A stretch of DNA of 64,000 nucleotides. Origin: Anaerovibrio sp. RM50 (lineage in GTDB: Bacteria; Bacillota; Negativicutes; Selenomonadales; Selenomonadaceae). Shown here piece by piece: positions 52,139 through 60,144 of this stretch (positions are counted from its first letter, which is position 1; each line of letters opens with the position of its first letter). Location: the NCBI RefSeq assembly GCF_000622005.1, contig NZ_KK211384.1, forward strand, positions 74,434 through 138,433, read 5' to 3'. The notes under the pieces are model-generated. The model made no database searches. It worked only from the letters and a program-made list of their open reading frames with translations, and was not told the DNA's origin. The position numbers and the translations under genes are program-made.

Positions 52139-55000
52139 CTATTCTTTGGCCTTGCCCTTCTTGAATTTCGCAAATATCTCATCTATTTCCGGCCCTGTAA
52201 GCTGATATTTCTCCACCAGCTTGTCTGCCAGTGCCTTTATGGCCCTTTTGCCCTTCTTCACAATTTTAAGGGTGTTTTCGTATTCCTGCTGAATAATTTC
52301 ATCGGCCTCATCGTAAACCTTCACTGCCGCCGGACTTACGGACAATGTTTCCAGAGGAATATAGGCCCGCAGCTTCTTCCCCATGCCCAAGTTATTAACC
52401 ATGAGTACGGCATGAACCGTAGCATTTTCCAAATCGCCGCTGATCCCTGCATTAATTCCTTCCTTTTCGCCAAAGAAAACTACCTCTGCGGCGCGGCCTG
52501 CCAGACTTACACGAATCTTGTCCACATACCACTGGCGATTGTAATTCTTGGAGATTTTCTCATTTACCTTTGGCTTGGTATAGCCTCCATATTCCTCACG
52601 TCCCACTATTGTCACAAAAGAAGACTGTTCCCCAGTGAGCCACAGAAGATAGGCATGGCCTGCTTCATGGACTGCCGTGGCAAAATAGTTAATTTCCTCC
52701 CAGTCGTGCTTTTGCCCAAAGGTCAGTTCATCCAGGGCATCGGAAAGAATATCGCTGTCCACCTCTTTTTGCTGCTTCAATGCCATACGGGTGGCCAGAG
52801 AAATAAAATCGTTTATATCTGCAATACTATGGCCAAATACCCGATCCGCAATGTTGTTGACAATAGTATCCGGAATAGTAGTTATCCCTTTATTTGCAAG
52901 TGCCTTTTTAATTCCCGCAATACGTTCATCCCTATCAGGAAGGCGAACATAAATCTTATGTTCCAAAAGGTGCAGAAGCTCCGGATCCAAATCGGAATTT
53001 TCATCAGAAACGGTGGAATGGGACCAGTTCATGGTACCCACAAAGAGCACTGGTGAACCGCAGGATTTAATTTCCTTGATACCATTAATAAATGTTCTTA
53101 CGGCCCCCAGACCGCAGGCCTTTATCAGCAGATCAAACTTTTCTATAAGAATAACTGACGGGGCCTCCCTTATAGCCTTATCAAAAAGATCCTTAAACAG
53201 CTGGCATGCCCCTTCAGGAGTAAGATCCGCCAACCTTGATGGGGTTATCATCAAAAGACTGGCCTCCGCCTCCGTGGCCAACGCCCTGGTAAGGGAAACC
53301 TTTCCCGCATCAGCAGAACCAAAAAGAAGAACTCCCCCCGGAACGCTGTGATATTTCATCACAAAAGCCTCTGGATTAACCAGATATTCCTTCAGATATT
53401 TCAAATCCTCCTTGGCACTGGTGCCCCCAACTATATCATCAAAATACCGTGGCTCCTTCTCCTCCTCCAGATATTCATCCACCGGGTCCGGCCCCTTCAG
53501 AGTCTCAAAATCAAAATCATAGAAAATAACCTCCGCTGACCTGCCATCTTTTGATAACCGCTGGGCTGTATTATATTTTACAATTAAGTCCTCCCTCTGC
53601 AGGGCATCATAATTTTTCTGAATAAGGGTATCCCTGGCAATCAACAGCATTTCCGCCTGGGCGCGCTCCCTGTCCACAGAAAGGTCCACCGTTCCCCTGG
53701 CTCCCTTCTGCATAAACGTAAAATAATCCGCCATGGTGATGTTATCATGTCTGATGAGATAAACCGGCAAAGTAGGGAGATTCTCACGAACAATTTCGAA
53801 TACACCAAGTCCCACTGAAACCTCATCATCCAGACTCAGCACGTTAAATCCCCTGTCCTCCACACCTTCCATTAAATCCACCACTGCATAGGACAAAACA
53901 GCATCAGACAGTACCTTTACTGCCTCATCAATACTACTTACAAAAATATAATCTATATACTCATTTTCCAGTAAACATTTGTATTTTTCCTTGTCTGCCA
54001 CCAGCAATACCTGGGGTTTTTCCTTATAACTGAACAGGGTTGCCACGGGACTATCCGATTCGGGACGCTCCACTGTGAAATTAATTTTCTGGATTTTGGT
54101 AAGGGCGTCAGGCGTCAGATGACGGCTTAATTCATAGAACTCATTTTTCAGGAAGGCCTTGCTGAGGGGCAATACGGAGTTGGCATCAATCATATCGCAC
54201 TGGTTAAAGAGACACAGATTAAGCATATCCGGATCCAGTTCCATATCATAGCCGTATTCGCTTTTTATCTCATTGGCAAAATCAAAAAAGCTCTGCTCCA
54301 TAAGCTCCAGCAAATGATTAACCGCCATTTCCTTAAAGAAAATGATATTTTCATTATTGAAATATTCATAGAAGAAAATAATTGGAAAATCTGATTCCTC
54401 CAATTCCTTGGCAAAGGAACCCAAAATAACAGATTTAGGCAGCATGGAGCCAAGATTGTCATTTAAATACAGCTCCGCCCCCACATGAGTGGTGAAAATA
54501 ATGATACTTTCCCCAAAGGATATGACCTTGCCGCTTGAAGCGTCCGTCACCTGCCCTGTCTCAATAATCTGGCTTATAGCAGAAACCACTTTTGGGCTGG
54601 CTTTTTCTATATTTTTAAGAAGCAAAATGCCATTGGGATTTTCCTCCACGAATTTTGTTATCCTGCCGGCCTTTTTGCTGCCACTGACGGTATTCACCAA
54701 ATCCTTGGCAAAGGTTTCTGCTGCATTGGTATCAAGATTGATTTCCAGAATATTGCGTTTAAGTACATCAGCCGTAATGTGGGCCAGACGGGATTTACCT
54801 ATGCCCGGGGGTCCCGACAGCAGAAATATATTATGAAGAGTTTGGCCCGATGATTCAGGAATAAACTGCCCCTTGAAAATACCCTGAACAAAATAATGTA
54901 TTGCCTCATCCTGTCCCTTTATATTGGCGCATAATGTCTGATACAGCAGTTTGGTGCTCTTGGAAAGCTCCACCAGCTCTTTTTTCTTGTTCCGCTTCAT
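52139..55000 (-). CDS. Soluble FtsH-like protein: AAA module, receiver-like domain, degenerate FtsH AAA and M41 zinc peptidase
   Basis: This 953-residue protein has no membrane helix. Residues 20-310 look like a Clp/class II AAA module with an intact Walker A (GPPGIGKS, 63-70), but the Walker B position reads LLLKNIEKA (about 126-134), where LLDEIEKA is usual. Residues 329-442 resemble a response-regulator receiver (LLVADKE, AVVDLM, GARGTVDLS). Residues 515-760 match FtsH AAA with altered motifs: GSADAGKV (561-568), LIEKFD in place of FIDEID (about 618-623), and no RPGRFDR arginine fingers. Residues 770-945 are an M41 peptidase with intact HEAGH (778-782) and GDLENAT (855-861), the expected third zinc ligand. 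The shorter start is preferred (GGGGGTG upstream). The function is unknown; it is possibly a zinc protease with regulatory, non-hydrolysing AAA modules. Confidence 0.8.
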   Translation of the reverse strand: MKRNKKKELVELSKSTKLLYQTLCANIKGQDEAIHYFVQGIFKGQFIPESSGQTLHNIFLLSGPPGIGKSRLAHITADVLKRNILEINLDTNAAETFAKDLVNTVSGSKKAGRITKFVEENPNGILLLKNIEKASPKVVSAISQIIETGQVTDASSGKVISFGESIIIFTTHVGAELYLNDNLGSMLPKSVILGSFAKELEESDFPIIFFYEYFNNENIIFFKEMAVNHLLELMEQSFFDFANEIKSEYGYDMELDPDMLNLCLFNQCDMIDANSVLPLSKAFLKNEFYELSRHLTPDALTKIQKINFTVERPESDSPVATLFSYKEKPQVLLVADKEKYKCLLENEYIDYIFVSSIDEAVKVLSDAVLSYAVVDLMEGVEDRGFNVLSLDDEVSVGLGVFEIVRENLPTLPVYLIRHDNITMADYFTFMQKGARGTVDLSVDRERAQAEMLLIARDTLIQKNYDALQREDLIVKYNTAQRLSKDGRSAEVIFYDFDFETLKGPDPVDEYLEEEKEPRYFDDIVGGTSAKEDLKYLKEYLVNPEAFVMKYHSVPGGVLLFGSADAGKVSLTRALATEAEASLLMITPSRLADLTPEGACQLFKDLFDKAIREAPSVILIEKFDLLIKACGLGAVRTFINGIKEIKSCGSPVLFVGTMNWSHSTVSDENSDLDPELLHLLEHKIYVRLPDRDERIAGIKKALANKGITTIPDTIVNNIADRVFGHSIADINDFISLATRMALKQQKEVDSDILSDALDELTFGQKHDWEEINYFATAVHEAGHAYLLWLTGEQSSFVTIVGREEYGGYTKPKVNEKISKNYNRQWYVDKIRVSLAGRAAEVVFFGEKEGINAGISGDLENATVHAVLMVNNLGMGKKLRAYIPLETLSVSPAAVKVYDEADEIIQQEYENTLKIVKKGKRAIKALADKLVEKYQLTGPEIDEIFAKFKKGKAKE

Positions 55001-55096
55001 AATTACACCCCCGCATGCTTTCAACCATCTTACTTAATTTAATAATACCATATTACAGCAAAGTAATAATGTAATTATCTCTATATTTTTTTATTT

Positions 55097-55136
55097 CAAA
55101 ATAAAATCCCTCCCGAATAAAAATACGGAAGGGATT
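55097..55136 (-). terminator. Terminator of the PfpI-family gene
   Basis: On the minus strand AATCCCTTCCG pairs with CGGGAGGGATT (one mismatch), followed by TTATTTTG. It separates this gene from the FtsH-like gene downstream, which must have its own promoter. Confidence 0.8.
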
Positions 55137-55172
55137 CTACGTGTCAGGCCATAATCAATTTTCCAAAAACAC

Positions 55173-55733
55173 TTATCCAAGGACTTTCAAAAATTCCTTG
55201 CAGATAGCAGTATTGCCCGGCCATGCCGGAGATGTTACCAGATTGCCGTCCACCACAGCCTTATCTGCATCAACATTCTGGAATGTGCCACCAGCCATGG
55301 TAACATCAGGGCCCACAGCCGGATAAGCCGTGAGGGTACGTCCCTTTACAACATCAGCAGCAGTCAGAACCTGAATACCATGACAAATTGCAGCCACTGG
55401 CTTATTGTTGTTCATAAAATACTTGGTGATGCTGATAACCTTAGGGTCAAGACGAATATATTCAGGAGCACGTCCACCAGTGATATACAAGCCGTCATAA
55501 TCCTCAGCCGACACGTCATCAAAGGTAGCATTCAGAATAAACAAATGACCTGGCTTTTCAGAATAGGTCTGGTCACCTTCAAAATCGTGGATAGCCGTCT
55601 TAATAGCTTCACCGCTCTTTTTGCCAGGGCAGACAACATCAACCTGCACCCCGGCAACTCCTAATGCCTGAAATGGAACCATTACCTCATAATCCTCTGC
55701 AAAGTCCCCTGCCAGCATAAGTACCTTTTTCAT
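55173..55733 (-). CDS. DJ-1/PfpI family protein
   Basis: This 186-residue protein has the DJ-1/PfpI flavodoxin-like fold: [20 protein letters not shown] (with the conserved Glu), [19 protein letters not shown], and the nucleophile elbow [10 protein letters not shown] with Cys followed by His. The C terminus [22 protein letters not shown] is typical of PfpI-like members. Such proteins act as peptidases, deglycases or stress chaperones; which applies here is unknown. The frame extends 62 codons upstream into intergenic sequence, but AGAGAGG before MKKVLM sets the start. It is flanked by a structured repeat upstream and a terminator downstream. Confidence 0.9.
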   Translation of the reverse strand: MKKVLMLAGDFAEDYEVMVPFQALGVAGVQVDVVCPGKKSGEAIKTAIHDFEGDQTYSEKPGHLFILNATFDDVSAEDYDGLYITGGRAPEYIRLDPKVISITKYFMNNNKPVAAICHGIQVLTAADVVKGRTLTAYPAVGPDVTMAGGTFQNVDADKAVVDGNLVTSPAWPGNTAICKEFLKVLG

Positions 55734-55900
55734 ACCTGTTTGACCTCTCTTTCCTAAAAATATCAACACGCAGGAGTGTTTATAATGCCACAAATCTCCT
55801 GCTCTCAACATGGAGGCCTGACGACTGTGCCAAGCTTCCACCATTCTTATTCTATATGATACTAATTTTTCCTTTATTTTCTTGCTCTTTTTCAAAAAGA

Positions 55901-56045
55901 TTATAACGCCATTGTTCAAATTTTTCTTCTTTAGAAGAAAAATCTTCCAATTAGCGTTTCAACGAGCTGGGAGATATGCTCGTCAGCTGTTGTAGTTTGT
56001 TTTCCCCCACCTAAAGAAGTGGGGGACATCTTAAAGCTCGTTATA
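55901..56045 (-). repeat. Structured repeat, copy 3 (short form, inverted)
   Basis: Read on the minus strand, this 145-bp copy matches 5907-6052 with only about four substitutions. One of these turns a C-G pair of the first hairpin into a U-G pair, so the stem is kept. The ends are ATATAACG and CGTTATAA. It lies between the YkuD-domain gene (ends at 56052) and the PfpI gene. Like the other copies it sits just after a gene 3' end. Confidence 0.85.
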
Positions 56046-56051
56046 TTCTCT

Positions 56052-57281
56052 CTAGAAGCTGCCCCCCAACTTTTCCAAAGTATTAATAACTACCGCACAT
56101 TCCGGATGCACATGCTTCATTACAAATTCCATTTTATCCACCGGAATGGCCACGCAACCTCCGGTATACGGCTTTTTAGAGCCGAAGCAATGGAGGAATA
56201 TGGCAGAACCATCCCCTGGGATACACTCGGAATTGTAGCTGATATTCAAACAATAAATATAGTGAGGATAATAATCTATAATGTGCTCACTATCCTCTTT
56301 TTTTAAATCCGGCAGCTTTTGGATATCCACCATTTCATTGTATTTCATGCCCGGACGAACATCCCCGGACCAATAAATATTTTCATCAACCTGACGATAA
56401 GGAATAGCACAGCCAGGATCTGGCGCGATACCAAAAGCAGCGTTAAAACCAAAGGTTCCTACCGGAGTCATGGCATCCCCCTCCTTGGTTTTACCCAAAC
56501 CTTTCTTGCCTACAAAACCTGGGGTAGTCATAATCTGCTGCCATTTGCCCCGCCAATCTTTTTCATGCATCGAAACCCAGGCCGTGGTGCCCTCTATACC
56601 AGCCACCACAAAAAGCTGACTGTTTTTTCTGGCCTCAGGAAGCTGCTGAACCCATGCAGGGGATGGCGTATAGTTGCCATCATCATAGCCCCTGCACGTT
56701 GCCATGGCATTGCGCCAACTATCCATAACTGCATCATTATCAAAGGTTACAGATACGAGACCTGGATTATTCTTTATAAATTCGTCCCTTACGTTTTTAT
56801 TGCCCCATTGTACCAGTTCAGTCCACTTGTCCTGATCCTCTTTCATTTCCTCTATAGTGGAACGATGAAAACGTACATCGGTTGGATGCCTGTACACATA
56901 GTACATTCCGGATATATCCTTGGCAAAAATATCCACTCCCGACATATCATAGCAAAGCATTTCATTGAGCTTTGCTTCACTGACCTTGCCGATACTAAAC
57001 AGCCAGCCCATACCATCATAGCTCATACCAGCCGCCTTGCTCTCCTCTACGGATTTCTTTTCTGAAACAGAAAAGAGCAGTCCATCGTAATTATCAACAA
57101 AAGTAGCTATAAGCAAAGCATCCTTATACTTGTCCGGTACCTCCAGCCGATACCCATTGCTGGTATAAAAGGTACTGCCCTTTGCCAAGGCATCCCCTGA
57201 TGATAATGTCACCAGCATAATTGTCAATACCACAGCTGTTATGGCAATTCTGCAAATACTGCTAAAAGGTTTAACCATCAT
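56052..57281 (-). CDS. Exported L,D-transpeptidase (YkuD/COG3786 type) with a novel N-terminal region
   Basis: The protein has 409 residues. Residues 1-34 form a signal peptide (ITAVVLTIMLVTLSSGDALA). Residues 35-200 contain no domain I recognise. From about residue 215 the C-terminal part resembles YkuD-family L,D-transpeptidases: KTKEGDAMTPVGTFGF, then LHCFG with H364, and GGCVAIP with the catalytic Cys at 376, 12 residues later. This HCFG...GC version resembles the COG3786 branch. It would form or modify peptidoglycan cross-links or attach proteins in the periplasm. GGAGG precedes two consecutive ATGs; the second (one codon in) has the better spacing. The structured repeat follows its stop by 7 bases. 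Confidence 0.82.
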   Translation of the reverse strand: MMVKPFSSICRIAITAVVLTIMLVTLSSGDALAKGSTFYTSNGYRLEVPDKYKDALLIATFVDNYDGLLFSVSEKKSVEESKAAGMSYDGMGWLFSIGKVSEAKLNEMLCYDMSGVDIFAKDISGMYYVYRHPTDVRFHRSTIEEMKEDQDKWTELVQWGNKNVRDEFIKNNPGLVSVTFDNDAVMDSWRNAMATCRGYDDGNYTPSPAWVQQLPEARKNSQLFVVAGIEGTTAWVSMHEKDWRGKWQQIMTTPGFVGKKGLGKTKEGDAMTPVGTFGFNAAFGIAPDPGCAIPYRQVDENIYWSGDVRPGMKYNEMVDIQKLPDLKKEDSEHIIDYYPHYIYCLNISYNSECIPGDGSAIFLHCFGSKKPYTGGCVAIPVDKMEFVMKHVHPECAVVINTLEKLGGSF

Positions 57282-57356
57282 AACACCTCCATAATATTTT
57301 ACACTTCTGTGAGAATATATATTCGCGATTAATGATCATATACCTTTTTCGTATTT

Positions 57357-57391
57357 CAAAAAATAACCCCAAAGCCTTTGGCCCTGGGGTT
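57357..57391 (-). terminator. Terminator of the chemoreceptor gene
   Basis: On the minus strand AACCCCA pairs with TGGGGTT with inner GCC/GGC pairing, followed by ATTTTTT, about 45 bases past the stop. Confidence 0.82.
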
Positions 57392-57434
57392 AGAAAATTA
57401 ATCTCTGGGAAACTTTAGCCCATTTTTCACTCAG

Positions 57435-59150
57435 TTAAAACTTAAACTTATGCAACGAATGCTGCAAATCCTCAGCCAGTCTTGATAAGGATTCACTGGC
57501 TGTGGCAATTTCACTGGCAGATGCGGACTGTTCCTCTGTAGCAGCGGACACAGTCTGCATTTCCCCGGAAACTGCACGGCCCTGTTTATCAATATTGGCC
57601 ACCTGTGAAGTAATATTTTCAGTGTCAGACGTTGCAGAATGAACAGCCTGGCTCATTTGCTTTACCTCCTGGGTAACTTCATTTACCAGGGATTCGATTT
57701 CTATAAAGTTCTGGCGCAGATTGGCCACAGACTCAGCACCGGCATCAACAGTAGCTCTGCCCTTCTGCATAGAAGTAACAGCCTGCTGGGTCTCCTGCTG
57801 AATACCCGTAATCAGCTGGGTAATCTTTTGAGCCGCCTCACCTGACTGCTCAGCCAGTTTACGAACCTCCTCTGCTACTACAGCAAAGCCACGTCCATGC
57901 TCACCGGCACGGGCCGCCTCAATAGCTGCATTGAGGGCCAGCAAGTTGGTCTGCTCGGCAATTCCGGATATGGTCTCTACAATAGTGCCAATCTCCTGGG
58001 AGCTTTCGCCCAATTTATCCACAATCTCAGCAGAATCCTGAACTCCGGTGGCACCATTGCGAATCTGCTGAATGGTCTCTTCAATGGATTTCAAGCCCTG
58101 AGCAGCAGATTGTGCTGCCGATTCTGCACGGGATGCCACATTGTTAGACTGGTTATCAATGGCAGAAACGGAATCATTAATATTTGCAACTGCTCTGGTA
58201 CTGGACTCAATAGCCCCCTGCTGTATCTGCACTGCCCCGGCGGCATCTGTTACTGACTGGGCCACCTGAGTGGAGGCCTGGGCTGACTGCTGGGCACTGG
58301 CGGTTAATTCTTCGCCGGCAGCAGCAATCTGCTCAGCACTGGAATTGGCCTGGCGCATGAGCTTATTTAGATTTTCACGCATAATACTAACGGTATCAGC
58401 CAGCTCACCGATTTCATCTGTAGTTGTAACAGTACGAGGAGTAATGCGGAAATCGCCATCACCCATGCGGCGGCATGTTCCCACCATTCTGTCCAGCGGG
58501 CCTGTAATTGCCTTAATAATCAACATGGAAAAAGCAAAGAGCGCTATCAAAGCAGCAACACAGAATAACACCATCATTCTGCTGGCTGATGCTGCATCAG
58601 CTTCCATTTTCTCAAAACGGGCCTGGGCACTCTCCTGAGCCTGTTTTTGCTGAGCCTCCAACAACAAACGCAACTGCTTGGTTGCATCACCAGCATTCTT
58701 GCTAAGATAGGTTGCCCCCTCATCCTTCTTGTTGTCCTGAGCCAAGGCAACTACCTGGTCGATGGTACCACAAAATACGTTCCATTTGTCCTGAATGGCT
58801 GCATTGGCCTGCTCCGCCTCAGTGCCGGCAGTGGCCTGTTGGTACAGCTTCCAGTTTTCCTGGAAGGATTCCCGGATTTCTTTTTGATCCTTCTTCAAAT
58901 CATCAATACGTGCCTGATCTTTGGCCGACAGGGAAAGGGCACCTCGGGACTGCATGTCACGAAGCATGTATTTTATCTCGCCAATGCAGTACAACTGCTG
59001 CATATTTTTCTGATAAATAACCTCCAGTGAATCCCGGGACTCAGATATGGTTGAATACCCACGATAGCCAATAAGGGCCATACCGATGGCTGCAATAACC
59101 ACAAGGGTCAATATCTTGTAAACCATCTTTAAATTGTAAAAAAAGTTCAT
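57435..59150 (-). CDS. Methyl-accepting chemotaxis protein
   Basis: This is a 571-residue chemoreceptor. TM1 lies at about residues 11-32 ([17 protein letters not shown]). A periplasmic four-helix-bundle sensor (about 33-190; 4HB_MCP-like, Gln/Ala-rich helices) is followed by TM2 (about 192-215), HAMP (about 215-265), and a long cytoplasmic coiled coil whose tip [20 protein letters not shown] is followed by [18 protein letters not shown]. It would signal to CheA/CheW, which are not in the window. An upstream in-frame start would add 13 residues; GAGGGG before MNFFYN favours this one. No ligand can be predicted. Confidence 0.94.
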   Translation of the reverse strand: MNFFYNLKMVYKILTLVVIAAIGMALIGYRGYSTISESRDSLEVIYQKNMQQLYCIGEIKYMLRDMQSRGALSLSAKDQARIDDLKKDQKEIRESFQENWKLYQQATAGTEAEQANAAIQDKWNVFCGTIDQVVALAQDNKKDEGATYLSKNAGDATKQLRLLLEAQQKQAQESAQARFEKMEADAASASRMMVLFCVAALIALFAFSMLIIKAITGPLDRMVGTCRRMGDGDFRITPRTVTTTDEIGELADTVSIMRENLNKLMRQANSSAEQIAAAGEELTASAQQSAQASTQVAQSVTDAAGAVQIQQGAIESSTRAVANINDSVSAIDNQSNNVASRAESAAQSAAQGLKSIEETIQQIRNGATGVQDSAEIVDKLGESSQEIGTIVETISGIAEQTNLLALNAAIEAARAGEHGRGFAVVAEEVRKLAEQSGEAAQKITQLITGIQQETQQAVTSMQKGRATVDAGAESVANLRQNFIEIESLVNEVTQEVKQMSQAVHSATSDTENITSQVANIDKQGRAVSGEMQTVSAATEEQSASASEIATASESLSRLAEDLQHSLHKFKF

Positions 59151-59290
59151 ATATATCCCCTCTTTTCTGCTAAAAAACTCTCTACACAAGCATTCTACCT
59201 TTTGTAGTTAAAATCCTTTAAATTCCAAAATAATTTCAATATATTAGCAGAAAAAACCACACCAAAAATACTCAGAGTTTTGCCGAAAAA

Positions 59291-59330
59291 TAAAAAATCC
59301 CCAAAGCCTTGATATACAAGACTTTGAGGT
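59291..59330 (-). terminator. Terminator of the tRNA-Pro/tRNA-Arg unit
   Basis: On the minus strand CCTCAAAG-CTTG pairs with CAAG-CTTTGGGG across TATAT, followed by ATTTTTT, 11 bases after tRNA-Arg. Confidence 0.83.
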
Positions 59331-59340
59331 TAGTTTCAAG

Positions 59341-59417
<77 letters not shown>

Positions 59418-59426
59418 AAATAAAAA

Positions 59427-59503
59427 TGGTCGGAGCAGCAGGATTCGAACCTGCGACCCCCTGGTCCCAAGCCAGGTGCTCTACCAAACTGAGCCATGCC
59501 CCG
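59427..59503 (-). tRNA. tRNA-Pro (TGG), copy 2
   Basis: It is identical in sequence to the tRNA-Pro at 48649-48725, but the flanks differ, so only the gene itself is duplicated. It is first in a Pro-Arg pair. Confidence 0.95.
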
Positions 59504-59536
59504 ATCGCGCCTCCGCTTAACGCGTCAACACAACAT

Positions 59537-59565
59537 ATAATATACTAAATAACAAAACATGTCAA
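59537..59565 (-). promoter_or_regulatory. Promoter for tRNA-Pro/tRNA-Arg
   Basis: On the minus strand TTGACA, a 17-base spacer and TATTAT lie about 33 bases upstream of tRNA-Pro copy 2. Confidence 0.75.
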
Positions 59566-59625
59566 GCATTTTATAATGCCATTTTTCCTTTTCACAGAAT
59601 CATATATTTCTACACAACAATCCCA

Positions 59626-59970
59626 TTATACCAGGCGCTTTAAATCATCCCGCATCTTTAAAATCTCGTTGTACCTGTCCATAGCATCAGCAGGCATATT
59701 GCCGGCACGCAGCTCCTCAGTCAGAGCAGCAACAATCTCGTACATAGGAGTAATGCCCAGATTTGCACTGACGCCCTTCAGATTATGGGCCATACTAAAA
59801 CCGTCCTCCACGCTATTAGTGGACAGAGCTGCCCCCAGACCCTCAAAAACAGTATCATCCAGAAACTTCTTAAAGCACTTCTCATAAAAGGCCTCATTAT
59901 TCAAAAATCTGGCCATAGCCTCGTCAATTCCACATCCCATAGATTTTAAGGTGTCTGTTAAAGCTGACAT
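59626..59970 (-). CDS. Stand-alone histidine phosphotransfer (Hpt) domain protein
   Basis: This 114-residue, all-helical protein carries the Hpt motif AHNLKGVSANLG, with the phosphorylatable His near residue 63. N-terminal GIDEAMARFLNNEAFYEKC and the central FLDD helix match the family. It would shuttle phosphate between a hybrid histidine kinase and a response regulator. Neither is in the window, so its partners are unknown. A GTG three codons upstream lies within the AAGGAGTG ribosome-binding site and is rejected. It stands alone between the P-type ATPase terminator and a tRNA unit. Confidence 0.88.
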   Translation of the reverse strand: MSALTDTLKSMGCGIDEAMARFLNNEAFYEKCFKKFLDDTVFEGLGAALSTNSVEDGFSMAHNLKGVSANLGITPMYEIVAALTEELRAGNMPADAMDRYNEILKMRDDLKRLV

Positions 59971-60070
59971 AACCGTCACTCCTTATAGTAAAAATATATT
60001 ATTAAGTAAACTGTTGTTATAAGTTCCTACTATTATTAAGTATAGCATACACCATATTTTGCAGATAGTA

Positions 60071-60126
60071 AAGAATAAAGAAACTAATAGGGACCCTCCA
60101 ACTAATAACAATTGGAAAGTCCCCTA
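60071..60126 (-). terminator. Probable terminator of the P-type ATPase operon
   Basis: On the minus strand an imperfect stem pairs ATAGGGGACTTTCCAA with TTGGAGGGTCCCTAT, followed by TTTCTTTATTCTTT. It lies about 20 bases after the ATPase stop. The T-run is interrupted, so strength is uncertain. Confidence 0.6.
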
Positions 60127-60144
60127 TAGCCTGTTGATATTTAA

